DNA of 64,000 nucleotides from Pseudomonas kribbensis (GCF_003352185.1 NZ_CP029608.1:2356001-2420000), one strand, 5' to 3'; positions 25,081 through 34,549 are shown, numbered from the stretch's first letter. Numbers and translations: made by a program. Notes: generated from the letters alone by a model not told the origin.

Positions 25081-26400
25081 GTGAAATTCAGCTTGCCCAA
25101 AATCGCCACCGCGCCGTTCTGCCCGCCGGAAGTGGCCGGCAGCGTCCCGGTTGATCCGAATGCCTCGTTCTTCAAACGCGTGCTGCGTTTTGCCGGCCCG
25201 GGTTTGCTGGTGTCGATTGGCTACATGGACCCGGGCAACTGGGCCACCGCCATCGAGGCCGGTTCGCGTTTCGGTTACAGCCTGTTGTTCGTGGTGTTGC
25301 TGGCGAGTCTGGCGGGCATGGTCGTGCAATGCCTGTGTTCGCGATTGGGCATTGCTACCGGGCGCGATCTGGCGCAGTTGTCCCGCGAACGCTACAGCAC
25401 CCCGACGGCGCGGTTGCAATGGGTGCTGGCGGAAATATCGATCATCGCCACCGACCTTGCGGAAGTGCTCGGCTGCGCACTGGCGTTTCACCTGTTGCTG
25501 GGCTGCTCGCTGACCTTCGGCATCGCTCTGACCGCATTCGATACGTTGCTGGTGCTGGCTCTGCAAAACCGTGGTTTCCGCCGGCTGGAAGCGATCATGC
25601 TGGTACTGGTGGGCACCATCGGCGTGTGCTTCTTCGTCGAGTTATTGCTGATCAAACCGTACTGGCCGGACGTCGCCCAAGGCTTCAAACCGTCACTGTC
25701 GGCGATCAGCGATGCGGCGCCGTTGTACTTGGCCATCGGCATCCTTGGTGCGACGGTGATGCCGCACAACTTGTACCTGCACACCTCGATCGTACAAACA
25801 CGGCTGATCGGCCAGGACCTGGCGAGCAAACAGGACGCGGTGAACCTGGCGCGCATCGACACCATCGGCTCGCTGGCACTGGCGTTGCTGGTCAACGCGG
25901 CGATCCTGACTCTCGCGGCGGCAGCGTTCCATCAGACCGGACATTCCGACGTGGTCGACATCCAGGACGCCTATCACTTGCTCGATCCGCTGGTGGGCGG
26001 CGCGCTGGCCAGTGTGCTGTTCGGCGTGGCGCTGCTGGCGTCGGGGCAGAGTTCGACGTTCACCGGCACCATCGCCGGACAAGTGATCATGGAAGGTTAT
26101 CTGAACCTGCGAATTCCCTGCTGGCAGCGGCGCCTGATCACCCGAGGGCTGGCGTTGATCCCGGCGTTCATCGGCGTGTGGCTGATGGGCGACGGTGCGG
26201 TGGGCAAGTTGCTGGTGCTGAGTCAGGTGGTGTTGAGCCTGCAATTGCCGTTTGCGCTGTATCCGCTGATTCGGATGACCAACGACAAACAACTGATGGG
26301 GCCGTTTGTGAACCGGTTGCCGACCCGGGTTCTGGCGTGGGGGTTGTTTGTGGTGATCAGTGGGGCGAATGCCTGGCTGATTCTGCAACTGGCCGCTTAA
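25081..26400 (+). CDS. mntH: NRAMP-family manganese/divalent metal transporter
   Basis: This is a 439-residue proton-coupled metal importer with eleven to twelve membrane helices. The metal site is visible: Asp50 and Asn53 in YMDPGNWAT (TM1), and Ala224 and Met227 in GATVMPHNLYLHTS (TM6). A GTG at 25081 is preferred; a TTG at 25063 would add six residues. No MntR box was recognised. The 3' end overlaps the converging LysR gene by 4 bp. It probably imports Mn(II), which matters under oxidative stress. Confidence 0.93.
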   Translation: MKFSLPKIATAPFCPPEVAGSVPVDPNASFFKRVLRFAGPGLLVSIGYMDPGNWATAIEAGSRFGYSLLFVVLLASLAGMVVQCLCSRLGIATGRDLAQLSRERYSTPTARLQWVLAEISIIATDLAEVLGCALAFHLLLGCSLTFGIALTAFDTLLVLALQNRGFRRLEAIMLVLVGTIGVCFFVELLLIKPYWPDVAQGFKPSLSAISDAAPLYLAIGILGATVMPHNLYLHTSIVQTRLIGQDLASKQDAVNLARIDTIGSLALALLVNAAILTLAAAAFHQTGHSDVVDIQDAYHLLDPLVGGALASVLFGVALLASGQSSTFTGTIAGQVIMEGYLNLRIPCWQRRLITRGLALIPAFIGVWLMGDGAVGKLLVLSQVVLSLQLPFALYPLIRMTNDKQLMGPFVNRLPTRVLAWGLFVVISGANAWLILQLAA

Positions 26401-27290
26401 CGGCCGAAGGCATCCGCCACAAAGTCAATGAACACCCGGGTCTTGGCCGGCATCAAGGTACGGCTCGGGTAATACAGCGATATCGCCCCGGCATCGCACT
26501 GCCAGTCGGGCAACAGCCGCACCAGTTCACCACGCTCGATCTGCACGCTGACATCGGGTAACACCAGCATTGTCACGCCGAGGCCCAGCAGCGCAGCCTT
26601 GCGCATGGCCATCGGGTCGTTGAGCACAATATTCGGATTGAGCAGGGCGCTGGCCTGTTCGCCGGCGTCGTTGTGCATCTGCCATTGGCGGATGCGCCCG
26701 GTGCGCAGGCCGCGCATTACGATGCCCTGGTGGTCGGCGAGGTCTGTCGGATGCCGGGGCAGGGTACGTCCGGCCAGATAGGCCGGTGAGGCCACTGCCA
26801 GTATTTCAGCGGATGCCAGTCGCCGGGAAACCACACCGGGCGTCAGCTCGAACCCGCCGCCAATCGCCACGTCGTAACCTTCGGCGATCAAGTCCACCTG
26901 ACGATTTTCGAAGTGCCATTCCGGGCGGATCAACGGATAGCGCGCCAGAAACTCCGGCAGCAGCGGCAGCATGTGATCGATGCCGAACGTCGGCGGCAGG
27001 CTGATCTTGAGCACACCCGCCGGCTCGCCGCGCTCGGTTGCCACCGTCGCAATCGCGGCCTGCAAGGCATCAAGGTTGCCGCCGATGCTCGCCAGAAAAC
27101 CTTCACCGGCCTCGGTCAGCGACAGCTTGCGGGTCGAGCGCTGAAACAGCCGCACGCCGAGGTTGCGTTCAAGAATCGCCACGTTGCGGCTGACCGCTGC
27201 CGGGGTCAGCGCCAGCAACCGTGCGGCGGCGGAGAAGCTGCCGGTTTCGGCGCTGCGGACGAAGGATTCGAGATTGGCGAGGGTTTCCAT
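26397..27290 (-). CDS. LysR-family transcriptional regulator
   Basis: This 297-residue LysR regulator has an N-terminal winged HTH (METLANLESFVRSAETGSFS, then AAARLLALTPAAVSRNVAIL) and a periplasmic-binding-like effector domain (about 90-295). The ATG at 27288-27290 is preferred over an in-frame ATG 33 bases upstream because LysR proteins usually begin a few residues before the first helix. It is divergent (115 bp) from the NAD(P)-binding protein gene, the likely target. Its 3' end overlaps mntH by 4 bp. Confidence 0.9.
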   Translation of the reverse strand: METLANLESFVRSAETGSFSAAARLLALTPAAVSRNVAILERNLGVRLFQRSTRKLSLTEAGEGFLASIGGNLDALQAAIATVATERGEPAGVLKISLPPTFGIDHMLPLLPEFLARYPLIRPEWHFENRQVDLIAEGYDVAIGGGFELTPGVVSRRLASAEILAVASPAYLAGRTLPRHPTDLADHQGIVMRGLRTGRIRQWQMHNDAGEQASALLNPNIVLNDPMAMRKAALLGLGVTMLVLPDVSVQIERGELVRLLPDWQCDAGAISLYYPSRTLMPAKTRVFIDFVADAFGR

Positions 27291-27404
27291 GGTTTCTACC
27301 TGATAGCGATGCTTGAAGATCATTCAGGGCATTACCGGCTAATCAAGTTGGAATGGCAAGCGCAAGATTCGTTTCGAGTCTTACCAAACCTTCTGGAGAA
27401 CACC

Positions 27405-28007
27405 ATGAGCACTATCGGAATCATCGGCGCTGGCGCCATCGGTTCAGCGTTTGCCAAAGCCTTGTCGCGTCAGGGCATCCCGTTGGTCATCGCCAACAGT
27501 CGCGGGCCGGAGACCTTGGCCGGACTGGTGGCAGAACTCGGCCCGACCGCCCGCGCCGTTACCCGTGAAGAAGCCGCCGCCCAGGACATCGTACTGGTCG
27601 CGGTGAACTGGTCGAAACTGCCGACGGCGCTGGCCGGGCTGCCGGACTTCGGCGGTCGGATCGTCATCGACGCCAACAACTCGATTGAAGCGCCGTCGTT
27701 CAAACCGGTGGACTTGCAGGGGCGGCCGTCCAGCGAAGTGTTTGCCGAATGGGTGCCGGGTGCACGGGTGGTCAAGGCGTTCAACCATTTGCTGGCGCGT
27801 TTGCTGGAAGCTGACCCGGCGTCGGAGGGTGGCAAGCGTGTGCTGTTCCTGTCCGGGGATGACGCGCAGGCCAAGGCTGAAGTCGGCGCACTGATCGATC
27901 AGCTCGGCTTCTTCGGGATCGACTTGGGCGAGTTGAGTGTGGGGGCGCGACTGGTGCAGTTCCCGGGCGGGCCGTTGCCGGTACTGAATCTGGTGAAGTT
28001 CGACTGA
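27405..28007 (+). CDS. NAD(P)-binding F420-reductase-like oxidoreductase
   Basis: This 200-residue protein begins MSTIGIIGAGAIGSAFAKAL, a Rossmann GxGxxG fold, followed by NSRGPETLAGLVAELG. It matches the NADPH:F420 oxidoreductase/ProC-N-like family, whose members in non-methanogens reduce unknown small molecules. GGAGA (27394-27398) supports the ATG at 27405. It is divergent from a LysR regulator, so it is probably inducible by that regulator's ligand. A terminator follows. Confidence 0.85.
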   Translation: MSTIGIIGAGAIGSAFAKALSRQGIPLVIANSRGPETLAGLVAELGPTARAVTREEAAAQDIVLVAVNWSKLPTALAGLPDFGGRIVIDANNSIEAPSFKPVDLQGRPSSEVFAEWVPGARVVKAFNHLLARLLEADPASEGGKRVLFLSGDDAQAKAEVGALIDQLGFFGIDLGELSVGARLVQFPGGPLPVLNLVKFD

Positions 28008-28024
28008 CACTCAGGCAAAAAAAT

Positions 28025-28056
28025 ACCCGGTGCGACGTGAGTCGTACCGGGTTTGT
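28025..28056 (+). terminator. terminator of the F420-reductase-like gene
   Basis: ACCCGGT (28025-28031) and ACCGGGT (28046-28052) flank the inner pair CGAC/GTCG around a GTGA loop; the stem is followed by TTGTTG and preceded by an A-run, so it may work on both strands for the converging atoB gene. Confidence 0.75.
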
Positions 28057-28113
28057 TGCCAACGGGCAGTGGATGTCGTGGATCCGCCGCCCGCTGTTGA
28101 ACCTCTTTTGCGT

Positions 28114-29295
28114 TTAAGCGCGTTCCAACGCCAGGGCCACGCCTTGGCCGCCGCCGATGCACAGGGTCGCCAGACCCTTTTTCGCATCACGCTTGATCAT
28201 TTCGTGCAGCAGGGTCACCAGCACGCGGCAGCCCGACGCACCGATCGGGTGACCGAGGGCGATGGCGCCGCCGTTGACGTTGACCTTGTCCAGATCCCAT
28301 TGCAGATCCTTGGCCACCGCCAGGGATTGCGCAGCGAAGGCTTCGTTGGCTTCGATCAGGTCAAGCTGGCCGATGCTCCAGCCGGCCTTGTCCAGGCAGC
28401 GGCGAGTGGCGGACACCGGGCCGATGCCCATGATCGCCGGGTCGACGCCGGCGTTGGCGTAGGCGGCGATTTTCGCCAGTACCGGCAGGCCCAGGGCCTT
28501 GGCTTTTTCGGCGCTCATCAGAATGACCGCGGCGGCTCCGTCGTTCAGCGACGAAGCGTTGCCGGCGGTGACGCTGCCGTCCTTCTTGAACGCCGGACGC
28601 AGTTTGGCCAGGGATTCAGCAGTGGTGTCGCCCCGTGGCTGCTCGTCGACCTTGAACGCCACCGGATCGCCTTTTCGCTGCGGGATCAGGATCGGGGTGA
28701 TTTCATCGACAAAACGAGCGGCCTCGATGGCGGCAGCGGCTTTCTGTTGCGAAGCGGCAGCGAAGGCGTCCTGCTGCTCGCGGCTGATCTCGTACTTCTC
28801 GACCAGATTCTCGGCTGTGATGCCCATGTGGTAGTCGTTGAACGCATCCCACAGGCCATCGCTGATCATGGTGTCGACGATTTGTGCGTGACCCATGCGC
28901 AGACCGGTGCGCGCGCCCGGCATGACGTAGTTGGCCAGGCTCATGTTTTCCTGGCCGCCGGCGATGATCACGTCCGCGTCGCCGCAACGGATCGCCTGCG
29001 CGCCGAGGTGCAGGGCCTTGAGACCCGAGCCGCAGACTTTGTTCAGGGTCATGGCGGGTACGGCGTGGGGCAGGCCGGCCTTGATCGCCGACTGGCGCGC
29101 CGGGTTCTGGCCGGCGCCGGCGGTCAGCACCTGGCCCATGATCACTTCATCGACCTGAGCACCGTCCAGACCGGTCTGCTCAAGCAACTGGCGGATGACC
29201 GCTGCGCCCAGATCCACGGCGGAGACGGTAGCCAGCGAACCCTGGAAACTGCCGATCGCGGTACGCGTGGCGGCAACAATGACGACGTCTTGCAT
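28114..29295 (-). CDS. atoB: acetyl-CoA acetyltransferase (thiolase)
   Basis: This 393-residue thiolase II has nucleophilic Cys88 in [12 protein letters not shown], the GHPIGASG His block and the C-terminal Cys in [11 protein letters not shown]. It condenses or cleaves acetoacetyl-CoA. The ATG at 29293-29295 with GAGGA gives the standard length; a GTG five codons upstream is rejected. It is the last gene of a three-gene unit with the two CoA-transferase subunits (11-bp gap). In P. aeruginosa the same order dhcA-dhcB-atoB serves carnitine and 3-dehydrocarnitine use. Confidence 0.93.
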   Translation of the reverse strand: MQDVVIVAATRTAIGSFQGSLATVSAVDLGAAVIRQLLEQTGLDGAQVDEVIMGQVLTAGAGQNPARQSAIKAGLPHAVPAMTLNKVCGSGLKALHLGAQAIRCGDADVIIAGGQENMSLANYVMPGARTGLRMGHAQIVDTMISDGLWDAFNDYHMGITAENLVEKYEISREQQDAFAAASQQKAAAAIEAARFVDEITPILIPQRKGDPVAFKVDEQPRGDTTAESLAKLRPAFKKDGSVTAGNASSLNDGAAAVILMSAEKAKALGLPVLAKIAAYANAGVDPAIMGIGPVSATRRCLDKAGWSIGQLDLIEANEAFAAQSLAVAKDLQWDLDKVNVNGGAIALGHPIGASGCRVLVTLLHEMIKRDAKKGLATLCIGGGQGVALALERA

Positions 29296-29306
29296 TTTCG
29301 AATTCC

Positions 29307-29972
29307 TCACTCGGCAGCGAACTGCATTTCCGGCACGTGATCCGGGACGACAAGTTTACCAGCGGTTTTGGCGACGATTTCCTCGACGCTGACGCCAGGT
29401 GCGCGTTCCTTGAGGACAAAAGCGCCATTTTCGATTTCCAGGTACGCAAGGTCAGTCAGCACACGCTTGATGCAACCGGCGCCGGTCAGCGGCAGGCTGC
29501 ACTGGCTCAGCAGTTTGGACTCACCGTCCTTGGACGCGTGGGTCATGATGACGATGATGTTGTCGGCACCGGCCACCAGGTCCATCGCGCCGCCCATGCC
29601 CTTGACCAGTTTGCCGGGGATCATCCACGAGGCGATGTTGCCTTGCACGTCCACTTCGAAGGCGCCCAGCACGGTCAGGTCGACGTGACCGCCGCGGATC
29701 ATGGCGAAGGATTCGGCCGAGGAAAAAATCGAAGCGCCGATACGCGCGGTCACGGTCTGTTTGCCAGCGTTGATCATGTCGGCGTCGATGGTGTCTTCAG
29801 TCGGAAACGGGCCCATGCCGAGCAGGCCGTTTTCCGATTGCAGCATGACTTCCATGCCTTCGGGGATGTAGTTGGCGACCAGGGTCGGGATGCCGATGCC
29901 GAGGTTTACGTAGTAGCCGTCCTGCATTTCGCGGGCGACGCGTTGAGCCATTTGTTCGCGGGAAAGTGCCAT
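29307..29972 (-). CDS. dhcB: 3-oxoacid/dehydrocarnitine CoA-transferase, subunit B
   Basis: This 221-residue beta subunit has the catalytic Glu region [12 protein letters not shown] and the motif [19 protein letters not shown] of family I CoA transferases (ScoB/AtoA/DhcB). With subunit A it moves CoA from succinyl-CoA or acetyl-CoA to a 3-oxoacid. GGAG precedes the ATG at 29970-29972. The gap to dhcA upstream is 24 bp. The choice of DhcB over AtoA rests on gene order with a LysR gene on the other side (dhcR). Confidence 0.9.
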   Translation of the reverse strand: MALSREQMAQRVAREMQDGYYVNLGIGIPTLVANYIPEGMEVMLQSENGLLGMGPFPTEDTIDADMINAGKQTVTARIGASIFSSAESFAMIRGGHVDLTVLGAFEVDVQGNIASWMIPGKLVKGMGGAMDLVAGADNIIVIMTHASKDGESKLLSQCSLPLTGAGCIKRVLTDLAYLEIENGAFVLKERAPGVSVEEIVAKTAGKLVVPDHVPEMQFAAE

Positions 29973-29996
29973 GTTCTTGTTCTCCGTCAGCCTGGA

Positions 29997-30695
29997 TTAT
30001 TTGCGGATGGTGCGTTGTTCGATGCGTTTTTCGAACGTGCCGCAAATGACCCGGTCGACGTAGATGCCGGGGGTGTGGATCTGCGACGGATCCAGCTCGC
30101 CGGGTTCGACGATTTCTTCCACTTCGACCACGGTGATCTTGCCGGCGGTGGCGGCCAGCGGGTTGAAGTTCTGGGCGGTGTGGCGGTAGATGACGTTGCC
30201 GAAGTGGTCGGCCTTCCAGCCTTTGACGATGGCGAAGTCGCCGGTGATGGACTCTTCCATCAGGTACTTGCGACCGTGGAATTCACGCACTTCCTTGCCT
30301 TCGGCGACCGGGGTGCCGACGCCGGTGGCGGTGAAGAAGGCCGGAATGCCGGCGCCGCCTGCGCGCATTTTTTCGGCGAGGGTGCCTTGCGGGGTCAGGA
30401 CGACTTCGATGTCGCCTTTGAGCAGTTGCTCTTCGAACAGTTTGTTTTCGCCGACGTAGGAGGCGACCACCTTGCGGATCTGGCGGTCGGTCAGCAGCAC
30501 GCCGAGGCCGAAGCCATCGACGCCGCAGTTGTTGGAGACGACGGTGAGGTCGCGGGTGCCTTTGCGTTTGATCTCGGCGATCAGGTTTTCCGGAATGCCG
30601 CACAGGCCGAAGCCGCCGGCGATCACGGTCATGCCGTTTTCAAGGCCCGCCATGGCTTCCTCGTAGGAATACACGCGCTTGTCGAAACCTGCCAT
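29997..30695 (-). CDS. dhcA: 3-oxoacid/dehydrocarnitine CoA-transferase, subunit A
   Basis: This 232-residue alpha subunit has [17 protein letters not shown] (the ScoA/AtoD glycine-rich loop) and [12 protein letters not shown]. The ATG at 30693-30695 with GAGG upstream is chosen over a GTG six bases further. It is first in the dhcA-dhcB-atoB operon and is divergent from the LysR gene at 30872. Dehydrocarnitine CoA-transferase makes dehydrocarnitinyl-CoA in carnitine breakdown; a plain acetoacetate role is the alternative. Confidence 0.9.
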   Translation of the reverse strand: MAGFDKRVYSYEEAMAGLENGMTVIAGGFGLCGIPENLIAEIKRKGTRDLTVVSNNCGVDGFGLGVLLTDRQIRKVVASYVGENKLFEEQLLKGDIEVVLTPQGTLAEKMRAGGAGIPAFFTATGVGTPVAEGKEVREFHGRKYLMEESITGDFAIVKGWKADHFGNVIYRHTAQNFNPLAATAGKITVVEVEEIVEPGELDPSQIHTPGIYVDRVICGTFEKRIEQRTIRK

Positions 30696-30871
30696 ATGCA
30701 CCTCTTTTATTGTTTGTCGGGCGGCTGGCTAGCCGAATGACTGGAGTGTCTCGCTGGGGGATATATTTGTTAAGTTGATTTTTAAGGTTGATTGATTGAT
30801 AAAGCTCATCAAATACCCATCCTTTGTCTTGCAGCTTAACGCTTGAAGCTGGCAACTGGAGCAACGCGACC

Positions 30872-31750
30872 ATGACCATCAAGCAGATCCGCGCCTTCCT
30901 CGCCGTGGCCCAAAGCCTGAGTTTCGCCGTGGCCTGCGAGCGCCTGCACCTGTCGCAATCGGCGTTGAGCCTGACCATCAAGGCGCTGGAAGAGGGGCTG
31001 GGCGGGCGCCTGTTCAGTCGCAATACGCGCAACGTTGCGCTGACCCCGGAAGGGGAGTCGCTGCTGCCGCTGGCCCGGCGCCTGATCGCCGACTGGGACA
31101 ACGCCGAAGACGAAATGCGCCAGCGCTTCAGCCTGCAACGGGGGCGCGTGACGCTGGCGGCGATGCCGTCGTTTGCCGGCAATCTGCTGCCGCCGATACT
31201 CAAGACCTTCCGCGCGCGTTATCCGAACGTCAACGTGACGGTCAACGACGTGATCAACGAGCAAGTGCTGGAAATGGTCCGCGATCGTCAGGTCGAACTC
31301 GGCGTGGCGTTCGAGCCGTTGCAGAACACTTCGCTGACCTTCACACCTCTTTATAAGGATCGCTTCGTCGCGGTGGTGCCACAGGACTCACCGCTGGCCC
31401 GGCGCACCGACATCGACTGGCAGACCTTGCTGCAGGAACCGTTCATCACCCTGCAACGGCCGTCCACGGTGCGGGTGATGCTGGAAGAACACCTGCAGGC
31501 CCGGGGCATGAAACTGCCGGTGGAATTCGAAAGCCATCAACTGGCGACGGTCGGGCGGATGGTTGCCAACGGGCTGGGCGTCAGCGCGGTGCCGGCATTG
31601 TGCGCCGAGCAGATGCGCGAACTGGGGGCGCGGTGTCTGACGTTGCATGAGCCGGTGGTGGAGCGGGCGATTGGCGTGTTGACTGACTCCGGGAATGAAT
31701 TGTCGGCGGCGGCGCAGGCGTTGTTCGACATCCTTAAGGCTGAGCATTGA
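30872..31750 (+). CDS. dhcR: LysR-family regulator of the CoA-transferase operon (DhcR-like)
   Basis: This 292-residue LysR protein has N-terminal HTH MTIKQIRAFLAVAQSLSF plus ERLHLSQSALSLTIKALEEG, then an effector domain. The ATG at 30872 lies 11 bp after GGAG; upstream readings are poorer. It is divergent from dhcA across 176 bp, the same order as PA1998-PA2001, where DhcR activates the operon. Its 3' end overlaps the sirtuin gene by 17 bp on the other strand. Confidence 0.85.
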   Translation: MTIKQIRAFLAVAQSLSFAVACERLHLSQSALSLTIKALEEGLGGRLFSRNTRNVALTPEGESLLPLARRLIADWDNAEDEMRQRFSLQRGRVTLAAMPSFAGNLLPPILKTFRARYPNVNVTVNDVINEQVLEMVRDRQVELGVAFEPLQNTSLTFTPLYKDRFVAVVPQDSPLARRTDIDWQTLLQEPFITLQRPSTVRVMLEEHLQARGMKLPVEFESHQLATVGRMVANGLGVSAVPALCAEQMRELGARCLTLHEPVVERAIGVLTDSGNELSAAAQALFDILKAEH

Positions 31751-32582
31751 GGCGTTGTGTCAGTAACGGCAATAGCTGTTCGCAAGACGCCTCGATCTTC
31801 AAATCCAGCAGCTCATCCGCCCGGGTCTTCCCCAGATTGATCGCAATCAGCGGCTTGCCCCGATCCGCAATCACCCGGCACAGGCGAAACGCCGAATACG
31901 CCATCAACGACGACCCGACCACCAGCATCCCGGCGGCATTCTCTGCTGCCGCCATGGCTCGTGCTGCCGTCGTTTGCGCCACGTTCTCGCCAAAAAACAC
32001 CACGTCCGGCTTCATCCGCTCGCCTTCGCAATGCGGACAATGCGGCACCTGAAAACGCGCCTCGAAAGCCGGGTCGAGCAGGGTATCGCCGTCCGGCGCC
32101 TGCACCGCATCGACACCCGCCAGATACGGGTTCTGCGTTTCCATCAATTGCTGAATCGAATCCCGCTCGCTGCGCTGGCCGCAATCCAGACACAACACCC
32201 GATGCAGGCTGCCGTGCAGTTCGATGACATCGTGACTGCCGGCCTGATCGTGCAGGGTATCGACATTCTGGGTGATCAGGCCGCCGATCCGGCCGTGGCT
32301 TTGCAGGCTGGCCAGCGCTTCGTGGGCCGCGTTCGGCTGGGCCTGACGCACACGCGGCCAACCGAGCATCGCCCGGGCCCAGTAGCGACGGCGTGACTCG
32401 GGCGCCGACAGAAATTCCTGATACATCATCGGCTGCCGGCCACGGCGCACGCCGTTGGTGTCGCGGTAGTCCGGGATGCCGGACGGCGTGCTGATACCGG
32501 CGCCGGTCAGCACCACGAAATCGCCGTCGGCCATGGTCTGTTGCAGATAATCGAGGTGTTCGTGGAGGGGGCGGTCGAGCAT
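31734..32582 (-). CDS. NAD-dependent protein deacetylase (sirtuin, Sir2 family)
   Basis: This 282-residue class II-like sirtuin has the NAD motif VLTGAGISTPSGIPDYRDTNG (residues 24-44), ITQNVDTLHDQAG, catalytic His123 (ELHG), and zinc Cys131/Cys134 with Cys182/Cys185. It removes acyl groups from lysines using NAD. The ATG at 32582 follows GGAG. It is likely separate from the methyltransferase gene upstream, which ends at a hairpin. The target is unknown. Confidence 0.93.
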   Translation of the reverse strand: MLDRPLHEHLDYLQQTMADGDFVVLTGAGISTPSGIPDYRDTNGVRRGRQPMMYQEFLSAPESRRRYWARAMLGWPRVRQAQPNAAHEALASLQSHGRIGGLITQNVDTLHDQAGSHDVIELHGSLHRVLCLDCGQRSERDSIQQLMETQNPYLAGVDAVQAPDGDTLLDPAFEARFQVPHCPHCEGERMKPDVVFFGENVAQTTAARAMAAAENAAGMLVVGSSLMAYSAFRLCRVIADRGKPLIAINLGKTRADELLDLKIEASCEQLLPLLTQRLNAQP

Positions 32583-32626
32583 GGTCAGCGCTCCGCAGGC
32601 TGTGAGTGCCTTGCAGGTTAGCACTG

Positions 32627-32654
32627 CCGGGCGCCTCCGATCAGAGACGCCCGG
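32627..32654 (-). terminator. hairpin after the methyltransferase gene
   Basis: CCGGGCG (32627-32633) and CGCCCGG (32648-32654) form a 7-bp stem about 10 bp after the methyltransferase stop on the minus strand. There is no T-tract, so termination is not certain. Confidence 0.4.
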
Positions 32655-32663
32655 TACCGACTT

Positions 32664-33710
32664 TTACTTGCGTGCTTCCAGAATCAGGTTGAACGGCGTC
32701 TGCGTCGCTCGACGGAACTGCTTGAACCCGGCTTCGCTGAACACTTTGCGCAGGCGCATCTCGCCGGCTTGCGCACCGAGCCCCAGGCCCACTTCCTGGG
32801 ACAGTGAGTTCGGCGTGCAGATGAACGTCGATGCTGCATAGAACAGTCGCCCGACTGGGTTGATGTTGTCGTCCAGCGTGTCGTTGGCAAAGGGTTCGAC
32901 CAACAGCACCGTGCCGTCGTCCTTCAGGCAATCGTAGGCATGTCGCGCCGCGCCGACCGGGTCGCCCATGTCGTGCAGGCAGTCGAAGTAGCAGATCAGG
33001 TCGTAGTCATCGCCGGGAAAGCTTTTCGCCGTGCCCTGGAAAAACCGCGCCCGGCTGCTCACTCCGCCTTCTTCGGCCCGCTGGGTGGCGACACTCACCG
33101 AGGGCGCGTGATAGTCGAATCCGACGAAACGCGAGTTGGGGTAAGCCTGGGCCATGATCACCGTGGAGGCGCCATGACCGCAGCCGACATCGGCGACCTT
33201 GGCGCCGTCTTCGAGTTTGGCCACCACGCCGTCCAGCGCCGGCAGCCATTCGGCGATCAGGTGCCCTTTGTAGCCAGGACGGAAGAACCGTTCGGTGCCG
33301 GTGAACATGCACGGATGGTGATCACCCCAGGGCAGGGCGCCATTGCCGCGCATGGCTTTGACCAGCTTGTCCTTGTCGTGGAAAAACGACGCCACCACGC
33401 CCAGCCCGCCGGCCACGTAGACCGGCGAATCTTCCTTGGCCAGGGCCATGGCCTGCTCTTCCGGCAGGCGGAATTTGCCGTCCAGGTGTTCCATGTAGCC
33501 GGACGCCGCATGGGCGCTGAGCCATTCGCGCACCAGTCGGGTGTTGCAGGCGGTTTTTTCGGCGAGGGTTTCCGGGGCGATCGGCTGGCTGTCGGCCATG
33601 GCTTTATACAAGCCAAGTTCTTCGCCGACGATGACATTGGCCAGCATCGCCGCGCCGCCCATGTCGTTGACCAGTTTGCCCATGAACTCGTTGAGTCTGG
33701 CCTCGTCCAT
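32664..33710 (-). CDS. class I SAM-dependent methyltransferase with winged-helix N-domain
   Basis: This 348-residue protein has an N-terminal helical/winged-helix region (1-90; EWLSAHAASGYMEHLDGKF), similar to Rv2258c-type and plant-O-methyltransferase-like enzymes. A Rossmann SAM domain follows with VADVGCGHGASTVIM and YDLICYFDCLHDMGDP. Substrate unknown. The ATG at 33710 has AGGAG eight bases upstream; a TTG at 33728 is rejected. Monocistronic on the minus strand, at the left edge of a long gene-free region. Confidence 0.87.
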   Translation of the reverse strand: MDEARLNEFMGKLVNDMGGAAMLANVIVGEELGLYKAMADSQPIAPETLAEKTACNTRLVREWLSAHAASGYMEHLDGKFRLPEEQAMALAKEDSPVYVAGGLGVVASFFHDKDKLVKAMRGNGALPWGDHHPCMFTGTERFFRPGYKGHLIAEWLPALDGVVAKLEDGAKVADVGCGHGASTVIMAQAYPNSRFVGFDYHAPSVSVATQRAEEGGVSSRARFFQGTAKSFPGDDYDLICYFDCLHDMGDPVGAARHAYDCLKDDGTVLLVEPFANDTLDDNINPVGRLFYAASTFICTPNSLSQEVGLGLGAQAGEMRLRKVFSEAGFKQFRRATQTPFNLILEARK

Positions 33711-34047
33711 GTCATGTGCTCCTGTCAAGGATCACAGTCCGGTGATGATGGGGGTCGAGGCATTCACCACCGGGCGGTGGTCGTGGAAACGGGCAGGGCG
33801 CCGATGGCGTCTGCGTCCCCCTCGACTGGGTACTGATTGAGTCTAGTCGGTGTTGGTGCTGGCGGGAGTGGGCTGCGTGATTTTCGAGCCTTGTATCGCG
33901 GTGGTGCGTTCTCCCACGTTAGCGTGGGCTCCCGAATTTTCCGCCGACGGTTCCTGTCCTGTGCGAGACGGTGCGACTCAGGGCGATTTCGCTTTTTGAG
34001 CCAGGTCAGAGCACCGGCCCATGCCCGCCAGGAGCAAACGACGGGCG
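33711..34047. other. gene-free stretch with hairpins upstream of a terminator
   Basis: No gene is supported here. A hairpin CCCACG-TTAG-CGTGGG (around 33914-33929) lies in the middle, and a terminator follows at 34048. An 89-codon reading frame (33837-34106) runs on the plus strand but crosses the terminator, has no ribosome site and is very Arg-rich, so I do not call it. The part from 33837 to 34076 could be a short terminated RNA. Confidence 0.4.
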
Positions 34048-34076
34048 AAAAAAAACCGCCTTGCGGGCGGTTTTTT
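34048..34076. terminator. strong bidirectional intrinsic terminator
   Basis: An A-run, CCGCC-TTGC-GGGCGG and TTTTTT make a classical terminator usable on both strands. No complete coding gene lies directly before it on the plus strand, suggesting a non-coding transcript ends here. Confidence 0.85.
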
Positions 34077-34111
34077 AGCAAGCCTCAGATTGCGGCTGAG
34101 GCTTAGTGCGT

Positions 34112-34132
34112 CTCACCGGAAGCACTGGCGTG
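34112..34132 (+). repeat. 21-bp direct repeat, copy 1
   Basis: The sequence contains CACCGGAAGCACTGGCGTG and matches 34458-34478 at 20 of 21 positions (one C/T change). It follows a GCCTCAG-N7-CTGAGGC hairpin (34082-34102). Confidence 0.7.
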
Positions 34133-34457
34133 GGGGCATGTTATTGAGCTTTTCCTATCCTTGCAACGTAATTTTCGCCCACACATGAATAGGGGTATTA
34201 GAGATCACTCGGCAGTGATTTCAGTACCTGATGTCGGAGAGCAATGCTGACAGAAATAACGCTTTACAAAAGATGCGCTTTTTTCATTTGAGAATCACTG
34301 GGCCGAAACTTACGACCTGCGATTACAGGTTAACATGCTCGCGCTCACACCCTGGTGCAGCGGTAGGGTTCGGCTGGTGGCCTAACGGTTTCACGCCCTC
34401 TGACACGGTTTTGCATCCGTGCCGGAATGATGGTTCGGAGGGATTTCAACCGGCCGC

Positions 34458-34478
34458 CTCACCGGAAGTACTGGCGTG
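34458..34478 (+). repeat. 21-bp direct repeat, copy 2
   Basis: This copy contains CACCGGAAGTACTGGCGTG, 346 bp after copy 1 and about 70 bp before the 32-codon ORF. It lies within a dyad-rich segment that includes CACGG-N8-CCGTG near 34401-34420. Confidence 0.7.
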
Positions 34479-34519
34479 TTCTTCCAAAGGCACGCGTGAT
34501 CCGGTAAGTGCGCTGGAGG

Positions 34520-34545
34520 TTTGGCCCCCAACCTTGGAGGCCAAA
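34520..34545 (+). promoter_or_regulatory. hairpin overlapping the ribosome site of the 32-codon ORF
   Basis: TTTGGCC (34520-34526) can pair with GGCCAAA (34539-34545). The Shine-Dalgarno GGAGG occupies 34536-34540, so two of its bases lie inside the stem. Opening the stem would be needed for full access, a typical layout for translational control. Confidence 0.5.
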
Positions 34546-34549
34546 ACGT

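Noticed and set aside
33837..34106. 89-codon Arg-rich frame on the plus strand
   Set aside because: No ribosome site and it crosses an intrinsic terminator; more likely non-coding DNA.
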